Notes: a model not told the origin generated them from the sequence alone. DNA of 23,483 nt from JADFNO01 sp965369945 (GCA_965369945.1 CBDUST010000037.1:1-23483), one strand, 5' to 3'; counted from the first letter of the stretch, positions 1 through 7,296 are shown. Numbers and translations are program-made.

Positions 1-11
1 GCGTGGCCAAA

Positions 12-986
12 CTAATCCAAGGCCGCCCCGTCGGAAGCGGTTAACTTCGCCTCCTGGACCCAATCGGCGCCATCAAACCGGAATATGTAGGCTGCGCCAG
101 ACCGTGACCCGGCATCGTCGTCAAGATGCGCGCCGATCGCGATACGATCGTCGCTGATGGCAACTGAGAAGCCGAACTGGTCAAAAGGTGCGGCGTCGGA
201 TGCTACCAGCTTGGCTTCCTCGTTCCACGTGTTCCCGTCGAAGCGGTAGACGTAGGCGGCGCCGGCGTCGTTGCCAGAATCGTCGTCCAAATAAGTGCCG
301 ACTACGACGCGATCGCCGCTTACGGCAACCGAGAAGCCGAACAGGTCGTTGGGCGCAGCCTCGTCGGCGGTCAGCTTGGCCTCCTCGACCCAGTCGGCGC
401 CGTCGAAACGGTATACATAGGCCGAGCCTGAGTAGAAACCGCCATCCCTGTCGAACGATGCGCCAATCACCGCCACGTCGTTGCTGAGTGCCACGGCCAG
501 CCCGAAGCGGTCACCGGGCGATGCGTCGAAGGCGGTCAGCTTGGCCTCTTCGTTCCATTGCAGTCCGTCAAAACGAAACACATAGGCCGAGCCTGAGCTC
601 TCCCCCGCGTCATCGTCCGCGTAGGCTCCGACGAGCACCGCGTCACCACTGATCGCCACCGAGCGGCCGAAGAAATCCTGCTGTGCTGCGTCCGACGCGG
701 TAAGTTTGGCTTCCTGTTCCCAGTTACCCTCAATAGCGCGGAAGATGTACGCTGCGCCTGAGTTGAATGCGGCATCGTCCTTTTCGGCGCCCATGACCGC
801 CACGTCGCCGCTGACGGAGACGCTCTTGCCAGCACCATCGAATTTCGCGGCGTCGGTGGCCGTGAGCTTGGTCAACTCGTTGGCAACGCACTGACCCGTT
901 GCGGCAGGCGACAGGATCGCCATGGCGATGATGATCGGCCCAGCAAATCGTAACACGCCTTGGGAATGTCCATGTGCCCAGTTCAT
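12..986 (-). CDS. Secreted FG-GAP/beta-propeller repeat protein, interrupted by in-frame TAG
   Basis: The product has a signal peptide (hydrophobic stretch FAGPIIIAMAIL, likely cleavage near AATG-Q) followed by five complete repeats of about 54 residues and the start of a sixth. Each repeat reads roughly KLTASDAAxxDxFGxSVAxSGD, then VGAxxDDDAG, SGAAYVFRFDG and WxEEA, the pattern of integrin-alpha-like FG-GAP propeller blades with acidic, probably calcium-binding loops. The ATG at 986 has a GAGGA Shine-Dalgarno 6 nt upstream, so the start is well supported. The stop at 12-14 falls inside the sixth repeat: codons read A-A-L-D-TAG-F-G-H-A, and the FG of the next blade continues in the same frame to the window edge. 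The TAG occupies the variable position that is F, R, L or Q in the other blades. The gene therefore appears truncated by a nonsense mutation, or by a sequencing error, and originally continued outside the window. The ligand is unknown; such proteins are usually cell-surface adhesins. Confidence 0.8.
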   Translation of the reverse strand: MNWAHGHSQGVLRFAGPIIIAMAILSPAATGQCVANELTKLTATDAAKFDGAGKSVSVSGDVAVMGAEKDDAAFNSGAAYIFRAIEGNWEQEAKLTASDAAQQDFFGRSVAISGDAVLVGAYADDDAGESSGSAYVFRFDGLQWNEEAKLTAFDASPGDRFGLAVALSNDVAVIGASFDRDGGFYSGSAYVYRFDGADWVEEAKLTADEAAPNDLFGFSVAVSGDRVVVGTYLDDDSGNDAGAAYVYRFDGNTWNEEAKLVASDAAPFDQFGFSVAISDDRIAIGAHLDDDAGSRSGAAYIFRFDGADWVQEAKLTASDGAALD

Positions 987-1236
987 GCGCTTCCTCGTTC
1001 TCTACCTTCTGGTAGGCGACCGCCACTCACTACATCAACCCCCATCATCGCGGGTTGGAGCGACACTGACGGCTGGACCTCCCTATTACGATGTTCGCTC
1101 GCCACGATGGCATTGCAACCGCTTCGGCCGCTCACGTCCTGCGGTCGGCTGGCGCGCATCTATAGTCCCTTCTATACAGATACCCGTCGGACTCGGAGAC
1201 CTGGACACCGTGACCCTGCTTTGTTGGCGAATCGAC

Positions 1237-1270
1237 CACGGAGTCCGGCTTCTAGTGCCGCGGCTCCGTG
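1237..1270. repeat. Stem-loop of about 13 bp in intergenic region
   Basis: CACGGAG (1237-1243) pairs perfectly with CTCCGTG (1264-1270). The stem continues inward through a T-G and a C-G pair, a one-base bulge at 1261, and CGGC (1246-1249) with GCCG (1257-1260), closing on a 7-nt loop. No T-run follows on either strand and neither flanking gene ends here, so it is not an obvious terminator. It may be a 5' leader structure or protein-binding site. Confidence 0.45.
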
Positions 1271-1440
1271 ACGATGGCCGTGTGCCAATATCCTCATTGG
1301 TTCCACAGGGACCCGTCAAGCGGCGAGAATCTGATGCCTCATCGCTGCGGACTCCCGGGCGGCGTTACCCACGGCAACCTGCTAATGTTAAGGTTGCATC
1401 GGGCGCGGAAAGCTTCTACGCGCAACGGATCAGATCATCT

Positions 1441-1458
1441 ACACGGCCCCCAGTTGGC
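1441..1458 (-). repeat. Orphan 18-bp fragment of dockerin-like tail DNA
   Basis: The string acacggcccccagttggc is identical to 6751-6768 and differs by one base from 16311-16328, both of which encode the ANWGP[CS]P end of a dockerin-like tail on the minus strand. Here only the ANWGPC codons survive; upstream the sequence does not continue as LLALL, and the reading ends R-stop. An 18-base match is unlikely by chance, so this is probably a remnant or recombination scar. Confidence 0.45.
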
Positions 1459-1870
1459 CTAAGTTCTCGCTGAGAACGCCGGTCAAGTACCGCTAAGAGT
1501 AAGCTGCACACACCGCGTTCATGCTCGAGCAGAGGGGAGAACTAGTCCCACAATTCGTCGAGCAACTCAGTCTTGGGCACCGGATTCTCCTCACGAATCC
1601 ATTGTCCCTGCCCGGACGAGGTTCTTGCCACCCACACCCGTATTTGGCGTCCCGGCTGAGGGACGCAACTGGAAAAGCATACAAGTGGATAATATTAGCT
1701 GTTTTAGTGTCCAAGCTGCGGGCCGCCAGCGGTAATATATCTCAAGAGGATAGATTTATCTGTATTTACCGCCCACACCGCCCTCTCTGGTAGGTGATAC
1801 AGGCAAGAGTGGCACAAACCAGGGCGGCAGGCACCGGCCCCCGTCGACTATGTCAGGAGGAACGCTCACC

Positions 1871-4231
1871 ATGACACGCACAGTGACCCTCGCGATCATC
1901 ACGGCCTGCGGGCTCGTGTTCGCAGCCAATGCCCACGCCCAGTCCTGGAACCACCAGGCCCCGAGCCCGACCGACCGCGACCTCTACTCATCGGCCTTCA
2001 CCAGCCCGGATCACGGGTTCATCATCAGCCTCAACCACGGCCTCTTCGAAACCTTCGACGGCGGCGACACCTGGACCGAACGCTCGCTCACTGGATACGG
2101 CACGAACCCCTACTACGACATCCTGTTCTTCGACGATCTGCACGGCTGGATCACCGGCAGCGGTGACGACCAGCTTTACACCACCGACGGCGGCGCCACG
2201 TGGCAGGCCATGGATTCTTTCGCCGGCTCCTGGTCGCACATCGACTTCTTCTCCCCGACCACCGGCTTCTTCGGCGCCAACGGTGCGCTGGCCAAGACCA
2301 TCGACGGCGGACAGACCTGGGAGCTTCGCTCCGGATACCCCGACTGCCCGATCATCTACGGCATGGACTTCCGCGACGAGAACGTCGGCCTCGTCGCCGG
2401 CTTCGATCTCGTTGACCACATACGCGGCGTCTTCCGCACCAACGACGGCGGCCAGACGTGGTCCCCGACACTCGAAGGCTCCGTCAACGACGTGGTGTTC
2501 AACGATGCCAATACCGCCATTGCCGTCGACATAGACGCCAGGCGCATGTACAAGTCCATCGACGGGGGACAGACATGGACCGCCTGGTCCGAGGTCTTCG
2601 AGGACGACGGCCCGCTCGGCGACCTCACCTACGTCGGCGGCACGACCCTCGCTGGAACTTCCTACAAGGGTGACGTCTGGATGTCCACCGATCTCGGACT
2701 CAACTGGACCAAGACGCTCGACGCCATTGGTGACCTGCCCTACGGATGGTGGGAACTCAACTTCGTCGACATGGACCACGGCTGGCTCAACGGCTCCCAC
2801 GGCATCCTCTACCGGACCACCGATGGCGGAATGACCTGGGAGTACCTCACCCACGGCATCGGCATGGACATCGAGCACATCGAGATGCTCACCGATACCT
2901 ACGGCCTGGCCCTGGGCACCAACGGCTACCTCCTCCGCACGACCAACGCCGGCCAGGACTGGAGTGTCCAGAAGCTCGAAGTCACTGGCCAGGTCTTCGA
3001 TCACGACGAGAACCTCTACGCCCTCGATATCGTCGATGAGAACTTCGCCGCGGCCGCCGGACCCGGCGGCACGGTCTTCAAGACCCTTGATGGCGGGCTC
3101 AACTGGGAGTCCATCGGCTACCCCGATCTCCCCGAGGACTTCAGGATCGAGGACATCGAGTTCATCGATCACAATGTCGGCTACCTCGTCGGCAGTGACG
3201 ACAGTTGGTCCCACGACAAGGGCGTCTACAAGACCACCAACGGCGGTTTGACCTGGACGCGCCCGTTCGACGACAGCGCCCTCCTGCACGTCGACGCCGT
3301 CGATGAGCAGCACGTCTGGATCATGCACATCGCCGGCCGACTGCACGCCACAGACAACGGGGGGCAGACGTGGTCCGACACCTACCTCCCGGATGTCTAC
3401 TTCGGCGGTAGCGCGACGATCATGGACATGGAGTTCCTCGACGCCGACACCGGCTGGGTTTGCGGCTGGTGGGACTACGTCGCGAGGACCACCGACGGCG
3501 GTGACACGTGGCAGACTTTCAACTTCGGCAACAACCATGACATCCGCGTGGCCCTCGGTCTCGCGGTCATCTCCGCCGACGAGGTCTGGGTGACCGCCGC
3601 CACCGACACGCTCGCACCCGTCCTTCTCCACACGACCAACGGCGGCCAGTCATGGACGCGCACCTATCTCAACGAGTACCAGTTCGCCTTCAGCGAGATT
3701 GACGCCTCGCCCAACGGCTCGATCTGGGCGGGCGGATTCCGCGGCAACATCATCAGCAACGTCGTCGCCAACTTGGACGCTGCTCCCGACGACTTCAACG
3801 CTTTCCGCGGATTCCTTGCTTCCGGTACGCTCGACGACGTTCTGGAATCGGATGACAGCGATCTGTGTTATGAGCCGGGCATCGTACTCAATCCAACCGA
3901 AGCTCCGATCACACTGGATTTCTTCGGTTCGTTGCCAAACGATTCTCCATCTTCGCTCGACGTGACGATCGAATCGTCAGCGAACACGGTCGGTCTGGAA
4001 CTCACCATCTCGTTCTGGAACTTCAACACGGAGTCATGGGATGTTGTTGGTACGGACACGCAATCGCTCAACGCCGACACGGTCAGGACGTTTGCCGGCA
4101 ATCCGGCGGATCATGTAGAGGCGAGTACTGGTGAAGTAAGGACTCGATACGAAGTTCGTGTAGTGAGCTTCATATTCATATTCCCATGGACCGATTGCGT
4201 TGACCATGTCTTCTGGACGACAACCAACTAG
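1871..4231 (+). CDS. Secreted Asp-box (Ycf48/BNR/sortilin-like) beta-propeller protein with C-terminal module
   Basis: I chose the ATG at 1871 rather than the in-frame ATG at 1850, because AGGAGG (1855-1860) sits 10 nt upstream of 1871 and because this start gives a clean signal peptide (MTRTVTLAIITACGLVFA, cleavage after AHA). The mature protein carries about 13 Asp-box motifs of the form TTDGGxTW, spaced 40-60 residues apart, the hallmark of Ycf48/BNR/sortilin-type propellers. Those domains bind glycans or proteins; without catalytic residues visible I infer an extracellular binding role. The last 147 residues (from DDFNAFRGF) are a different, acidic, two-cysteine module shared with the proteins at 6856-8841 and 16378-18072. 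No dockerin-like tail is found in the 135 bp between this stop and the insertion sequence. The gene stands alone, divergent from the FG-GAP gene. Confidence 0.88.
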   Translation: MTRTVTLAIITACGLVFAANAHAQSWNHQAPSPTDRDLYSSAFTSPDHGFIISLNHGLFETFDGGDTWTERSLTGYGTNPYYDILFFDDLHGWITGSGDDQLYTTDGGATWQAMDSFAGSWSHIDFFSPTTGFFGANGALAKTIDGGQTWELRSGYPDCPIIYGMDFRDENVGLVAGFDLVDHIRGVFRTNDGGQTWSPTLEGSVNDVVFNDANTAIAVDIDARRMYKSIDGGQTWTAWSEVFEDDGPLGDLTYVGGTTLAGTSYKGDVWMSTDLGLNWTKTLDAIGDLPYGWWELNFVDMDHGWLNGSHGILYRTTDGGMTWEYLTHGIGMDIEHIEMLTDTYGLALGTNGYLLRTTNAGQDWSVQKLEVTGQVFDHDENLYALDIVDENFAAAAGPGGTVFKTLDGGLNWESIGYPDLPEDFRIEDIEFIDHNVGYLVGSDDSWSHDKGVYKTTNGGLTWTRPFDDSALLHVDAVDEQHVWIMHIAGRLHATDNGGQTWSDTYLPDVYFGGSATIMDMEFLDADTGWVCGWWDYVARTTDGGDTWQTFNFGNNHDIRVALGLAVISADEVWVTAATDTLAPVLLHTTNGGQSWTRTYLNEYQFAFSEIDASPNGSIWAGGFRGNIISNVVANLDAAPDDFNAFRGFLASGTLDDVLESDDSDLCYEPGIVLNPTEAPITLDFFGSLPNDSPSSLDVTIESSANTVGLELTISFWNFNTESWDVVGTDTQSLNADTVRTFAGNPADHVEASTGEVRTRYEVRVVSFIFIFPWTDCVDHVFWTTTN
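3788..4231 (+). repeat. C-terminal module copy A (147 codons plus stop)
   Basis: This segment encodes DDFNAFRGF...DHVFWTTTN. By eye it matches copy C (16378-16818) at roughly nine bases in ten and copy B (6856-7296) somewhat less. Conserved landmarks are NAFRGF, a Cys in DSDLC, EAPITLDF, LPNDSP, DVTIESSANT, VRTFAG, PADHVE, VRTRYEVR and a second Cys in TDCVDHVFW. Similarity stops abruptly upstream of the module but continues past the stop into a 13-bp string (4236-4248) shared with copy B. It resembles the widespread planctomycetal C-terminal domain whose sequences run like SGGLADLxESDN...WT; I know no accepted name or function for it. Confidence 0.85.
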
Positions 4232-4370
4232 CAAATAGATCAACCGATATCAAGGTTCTTCACCGGGTGCTGTTTCTCTATTCGGCCGAACGTTCATGTA
4301 GCTCTCCGACAGTAGAAATTCAGCATCCAGCCGAGCCGCTCGCGGCATCCCCACCACATAATGCCCGTAC

Positions 4371-4390
4371 TGTCTAGAAACTCGGCCGAC
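4371..4390 (+). repeat. IS left terminal inverted repeat
   Basis: This 20-bp end begins TGTCTAG and ends GGCCGAC. It pairs with 5949-5968 and is preceded by GTAC (4367-4370), the putative target-site duplication. Confidence 0.85.
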
Positions 4391-4450
4391 ATAGGATATG
4401 CCACATCCATCGCCTGAGGTATCAGCTACAGATCGCCCGGTACCAATTCA

Positions 4451-4482
4451 GATCCACTCGATGCAACCATGATCCATTCGAT
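4451..4482. repeat. Subterminal direct repeat inside the IS
   Basis: GATCCACTCGAT (4451-4462) and GATCCATTCGAT (4471-4482) match at 11 of 12 positions and start exactly 20 bp apart, two helical turns, on one DNA face. They lie in the non-coding space between the left inverted repeat and the passenger gene and could be transposase-binding sites. Confidence 0.35.
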
Positions 4483-4495
4483 CTTACTCTTCTGA

Positions 4496-4759
4496 TTAGT
4501 CATCAGGATCCACAACCCGAGTTACGGCACGGCCGCATTTCGCACACGTGCCGTCCAGGATCAGAATGCCATCATCGATCGAACCCACATAGTCAATCAT
4601 TGAACAACTACCCATGCATCCTGTGCAGAACACTGAATTCACAATGTGAGATTGTTGATCATGGGGAATTCCATCCCACAACATCTGAGCTTCGGGCGTA
4701 AATGCTCTGGGTACTTTTTTACCGCAAAATACAGACCGTAATCTTGAGATCATGCTCAT
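4496..4759 (-). CDS. Small zinc-ribbon hypothetical protein, IS passenger
   Basis: This 87-residue protein has two CxxC knuckles, CTGC near residue 46 and CAKC near residue 75, separated by a beta-rich stretch (MIDYVGSIDDGILILDGTC). The arrangement predicts a single zinc-ribbon fold. I recall similar conserved hypothetical proteins (pattern VxCxxC...DYxGxxxxGDLVLxGxCxxCGxxVARVV), none with a defined function. I chose the ATG at 4759 because GAGGAG (4766-4771) is 6 nt upstream; the ATG at 4765 abuts that motif directly. The gene follows the transposase stop by 22 nt on the same strand, inside the inverted repeats, so it moves with the element and is probably co-transcribed with the transposase. 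It could bind DNA or the transposase, or be passive cargo. Confidence 0.7.
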   Translation of the reverse strand: MSMISRLRSVFCGKKVPRAFTPEAQMLWDGIPHDQQSHIVNSVFCTGCMGSCSMIDYVGSIDDGILILDGTCAKCGRAVTRVVDPDD

Positions 4760-4781
4760 TGGCATCTCCTCAGAGAAGCGC

Positions 4782-5918
4782 TTAAGCCGCCCGCCTCGAG
4801 TAATACTTCAGCATTCCGCCTAATCGTTCCCGACTCTCAATCGGATCAGAGATATCCGTTGACATCTTGAGTCCCGTCAAGAGTCGGTTACTCATCCCCT
4901 GACGGAAACGCTCACTATTGTAGAAGTAGAGGTACTGATCAACTGCGCGATGCAGTGACCGCTCACCAATGATAACAAGACGATCTGTGCATTCCCCTTT
5001 GACCGAGCGCACAAATCGCTCCATGTACGCATTCAAGTTCGGCGATCTCGGCGGGAGTCGGATTGGTTCGATACGCGATGTCGAGAGCAGATGCCTGAAC
5101 GCTTCACAGTACTTCGTATCACGATCCATGATCAGGAAGCGTTTGTCCAACAGGAATCCGTCGAGTACATCAGTCACGTTCTTCGCCATCTGCATCATCC
5201 ATGCCGTGTTGGGATTCGCCGTGATCCCGCCGAGATAGACCCTGCGGGTCGACAAGTCCATGAATACCAGCACGTAGTACGTCACGAGACCACGCCAACC
5301 CCAGACCTCCACGGTGAAGAAGTCCGTCGCTGCCATGGTGTCCCAATGCGCTTTGAGGAACTCAGTCCATGTCGTCCCCTTCGACCGTTTCGGCGCCGGC
5401 TCAATACCGTGCTCTCGCAGGATGTTCGCGATCGTCTCCCTTGATATCGAATGGCCGATGTGTTCCATCGCGCCTTGGAGCTTGCTGTATCCCCACCACC
5501 GATTCGCCAGAGCAAAACGAACCACCAGTTGTCGAATCCTGTCCGCAATCCGAGGTCGACCGGGCCCACGCTTCGATGAGTAGTCCCACTTTCTGGCGAT
5601 CAAAGTGTGATGCCACCTCAGGATCGTGTCTGGCTTCACTATCGTGGCGAACTCCCTTAGCAGCTTGCGGCCAAGTAACTTGCCTTTGGCTGCCAGACGA
5701 CGTCGCTGATCGTCGGTGAACCGAAGCCTCCGCTTGCCGTGAAGCTCGCGAAGAACCCGGATCTCTTCCTGCTGATACTCGATGATCCGAAGTTGATGCT
5801 GGTTGGTCCACCCAGTCAGCGTGACCAACAACAGCTGCCATTGAAACATGTTCATGGCGGTGATTGTACTGATGTCTCGGCTACTGGAATCGGCCGAAAT
5901 AGCGCCAAGCCACGCCAT
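4782..5918 (-). CDS. DDE transposase/integrase core protein (IS481/IS3-like)
   Basis: This 378-residue protein catalyses movement of the surrounding element. The order of parts is an N-terminal segment with FTDDQRRRLAAKGKLLGRK, a helix-turn-helix region (TIVKPDTILRWHHTLIARKW, then RGPGRPRI), and an rve-type catalytic core. The catalytic carboxylates are visible as D in AATDFFTVE, D in LIMDRDTKYC and E in NAYMERFVRSVKGEC, the latter typical of integrases common in Planctomycetota. The core ends with YLYFYNSERFRQG. An excellent Shine-Dalgarno GGAGG (5925-5929) lies 6 nt upstream of the ATG at 5918, so I keep this start although MNMFQWQ at about 5855 resembles the usual family N-terminus. No frameshift or internal stop is seen, so the enzyme is probably functional. 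Confidence 0.92.
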   Translation of the reverse strand: MAWLGAISADSSSRDISTITAMNMFQWQLLLVTLTGWTNQHQLRIIEYQQEEIRVLRELHGKRRLRFTDDQRRRLAAKGKLLGRKLLREFATIVKPDTILRWHHTLIARKWDYSSKRGPGRPRIADRIRQLVVRFALANRWWGYSKLQGAMEHIGHSISRETIANILREHGIEPAPKRSKGTTWTEFLKAHWDTMAATDFFTVEVWGWRGLVTYYVLVFMDLSTRRVYLGGITANPNTAWMMQMAKNVTDVLDGFLLDKRFLIMDRDTKYCEAFRHLLSTSRIEPIRLPPRSPNLNAYMERFVRSVKGECTDRLVIIGERSLHRAVDQYLYFYNSERFRQGMSNRLLTGLKMSTDISDPIESRERLGGMLKYYSRRAA

Positions 5919-5948
5919 CCCAAACCTCCAAGATGCAACGACTTACAG

Positions 5949-5968
5949 GTCGGCCGAGTTTTTAGACA
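5949..5968 (-). repeat. IS right terminal inverted repeat
   Basis: Reverse complement of 4371-4390 at 19 of 20 bases, ending TTTTTAGACA. It is followed by GTAC (5969-5972), the second copy of the putative target duplication. Confidence 0.85.
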
Positions 5969-6012
5969 GTACGGCCTCCCGCCTAACGGGCGACTCGAAC
6001 AGTCTTGGAGGG

Positions 6013-6033
6013 CGGACGGGCTTTGAACGTCCG
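6013..6033. repeat. Short hairpin right of the IS
   Basis: CGGACG (6013-6018) and CGTCCG (6028-6033) form a perfect 6-bp stem with a 9-nt loop. It lies between the IS end and the lipoprotein gene. No T-tract follows, so its role is unclear. Otherwise I see nothing in 5973-6179. Confidence 0.3.
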
Positions 6034-6179
6034 CACCCGCTCACCGACGCGCCCGTGCCCGCGGCGGCTCACCCGTTGAAACTTGCAGGTGCTTCCCTGA
6101 ATCGTCCGAAGGAATAACAAATCGTCGGCAGGACTTGCGGTATTCCTCTGCCTTACCGCTGTCGAAGTTCGGAGTGACT

Positions 6180-6593
6180 ATGTCGAGGGTGTTTGTGCTG
6201 ATCAGTGTCGCCGCCGTTCTCGCGGTCAGCGGCTGCGATTCTGTAACGGTCAAGGGCCGATATCCCACGCCTCGCGATGAAGGGCCGCGCTATCCGGACA
6301 ATCGGGGTCCGCATGACGGCGACCGAGGCCCGCTTGGCATTCCGCCCGGCCACCTCCCGCCGCCCGGCCAATGCCGAATCTGGTATCCCGACCTGCCGCC
6401 AGGTCAGCAGCCGCCGCCAGGCGATTGCTACGATCTCGCAGCGCGCGTTCCGCTGGGCGCGTGGCTGATCAGCCACGATGCGCACAATGCCGAACACATC
6501 CGCGTGTCGCACTATCACCCCGAACGCCGGGGCGTGATCATTCGAGTCCGAGTGTACGACTTCGCGACCGGCGAGTTTGTTTTTGAGTTCTGA
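6180..6593 (+). CDS. Small Pro-rich lipoprotein
   Basis: The ATG at 6180 is preceded by GGAG at 5 nt spacing and yields a type II signal peptide, MSRVFVLISVAAVLAVSGC, with lipobox VSGC; the in-frame ATG at 6135 would bury that signal. The 137-residue precursor then has an Arg/Pro/Gly/Asp-rich linker, followed by IPPGHLPPPGQCRIWYPD and LPPGQQPPPGDC. This Pro-rich motif with a paired Cys recurs in lipoproteins of diverse Gram-negative bacteria, function unknown to me. The C-terminal 50 residues (VPLGAWLISHDAHNAEHIRV...EFVFEF) look like a small beta domain. It is probably anchored in the outer membrane or periplasm. The gene stands alone between the IS and a convergent minus-strand gene. Confidence 0.8.
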   Translation: MSRVFVLISVAAVLAVSGCDSVTVKGRYPTPRDEGPRYPDNRGPHDGDRGPLGIPPGHLPPPGQCRIWYPDLPPGQQPPPGDCYDLAARVPLGAWLISHDAHNAEHIRVSHYHPERRGVIIRVRVYDFATGEFVFEF

Positions 6594-6744
6594 TGCACCG
6601 GAAGCGCGGTGAGCGGTCTGCCGAGGCAATCGAGCAACGGGCGATGCTGACGACTTTGTTGCGGTTCATCCGCGAGGTAGGCCAACTGTCGCATGCAAGA
6701 GCCGACTAATGCCCCCCTGGGATCGAAGAATGAAGAAAGCATCC

Positions 6745-6819
6745 CTACGGACACGGCCCCCAGTTGGCGAGGAGGGCGAGGAGGTCGGATGCGCCGACGT
6801 TGCCGTTTCCGTCGAAGTC
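6745..6819 (-). pseudogene. Displaced dockerin-like C-terminal tail behind the lamin-tail-like gene
   Basis: On the minus strand these 24 codons plus TAG begin DFDGNGNVGASD and end LLANWGPCP. This is the canonical planctomycetal dockerin/EF-hand-like C-terminus, normally the last residues of a secreted protein. Here it lies beyond the TGA (6856-6858) of the 661-residue protein, in the same frame, separated by 12 sense codons (LAIRSTDRGNSS). It has no start of its own. It is either a stranded ancestral tail or would be reached only by TGA readthrough. Confidence 0.75.
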
Positions 6820-6855
6820 CGACGAGTTGCCGCGATCGGTTGATCTAATGGCTAG

Positions 6856-7296
6856 TCAGGTGGTTGTCCAGAAGACATGGTCAATGCAATCCGTCCATGG
6901 GAACTGGAATATTATCCCCGCTTGACGGACCTCGTATCGAGTCCTCACATTACCAGTACCCGGCTCTACATGATCGGCCGGTACGCCGGCGAACGTCCTG
7001 ACCACATCGACGTTGAAGCCTTGCGCTGCCGTACCAACAATATCCCACGAATTCGTGTTGTAGTTCCAGAATAAGATTGTGAGTTCCAAACCGGGGGTGT
7101 TCGCCGACGATTCGATCGTCACGTCGAGCGAAGCTGGAGAATCGTTTGGCAACGTTCCGTCGAAATCCAACGTGATCGGAGCTTCGGATGGGAAGATTGT
7201 GATGCCTAGGTCATGACACAGATCGTTGTCATCCGATGCCAGAACGTCGGCGAGCGTACCGGAATCCAAGAATCCGCGGAACGCATTGAACTCGTC
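6856..7296 (-). repeat. C-terminal module copy B (146 codons plus stop)
   Basis: Same module as 3788-4231 and 16378-16818, but the most diverged of the three (for example ITIFPSEAPITLDFDG in place of IVLNPTEAPITLDFFG). Both cysteines (DNDLC and TDCIDHVFW) are kept. It ends in TGA rather than TAG because of a one-base difference next to a still-present CTAG. The 13-bp string TAGATCAACCGAT follows on the minus strand (plus coordinates 6835-6847) as in copy A. Confidence 0.85.

Larger units (their letters stand above)
987..1870. other. Long intergenic region between divergent secreted-protein genes
   Basis: I see no convincing gene here. Small overlapping frames on both strands have no recognisable domain. 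The region holds a strong stem-loop (1237-1270), an 18-bp fragment identical to the end of a dockerin-like tail (1441-1458), and an AT-richer stretch at about 1685-1775 that could carry the promoter of the downstream propeller gene, though no clear -35/-10 pair stands out. On the minus strand around 1525-1620 a frame reads as plausible protein (QWIREENPVPKTELLDELWD, then a stop, then FSPLLEHERG). It may be a gene remnant, but I do not recognise it. Confidence 0.6.
4371..5968. mobile_element. Complete insertion sequence, IS481/IS3-like, 1598 bp, with passenger gene
   Basis: The ends are 20-bp inverted repeats (4371-4390 and 5949-5968) matching at 19 of 20 positions, with one mismatch at 4377/5962, and they begin TG and end CA as expected for rve-type transposases. 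GTAC flanks both ends (4367-4370 and 5969-5972) and is the likely target duplication; because it is palindromic and sits in a CCGTAC/GTACGG context, the apparent inverted repeat extends to about 26 bp and the exact boundary could shift by a few bases. Inside, both genes are on the minus strand: transposase first, then a zinc-ribbon protein 22 nt downstream. The intact transposase and near-perfect repeats suggest recent insertion just downstream of the propeller gene. Confidence 0.85.

Noticed and set aside
20..860. Regular ~162-bp tandem repetition that might suggest a repeat array
   Set aside because: It is the coding repetition of FG-GAP blades, diverged and in frame, with no conserved short repeats and unique spacers as in CRISPR.
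922..1473. 183-codon plus-strand frame in the long intergenic region
   Set aside because: Begins inside the FG-GAP gene on the other strand, has low-complexity Arg/Ser/Pro composition and no family resemblance.
1493..1793. Small overlapping frames on both strands and a protein-like minus-strand stretch with an internal stop
   Set aside because: Possibly a decayed gene, but I could not match it to any family, so I do not call a pseudogene.
1988..3631. Long 547-codon open frame antisense to the propeller gene
   Set aside because: It is rich in Val, Glu, Gly and Asp in a pattern mirroring the sense repeats, has no domain and no signal; the sense strand explains the sequence fully.
5973..6134. 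Possible tRNA or structured RNA next to the IS
   Set aside because: GC-rich with one small hairpin, but no cloverleaf, anticodon stem or CCA-type end could be traced.
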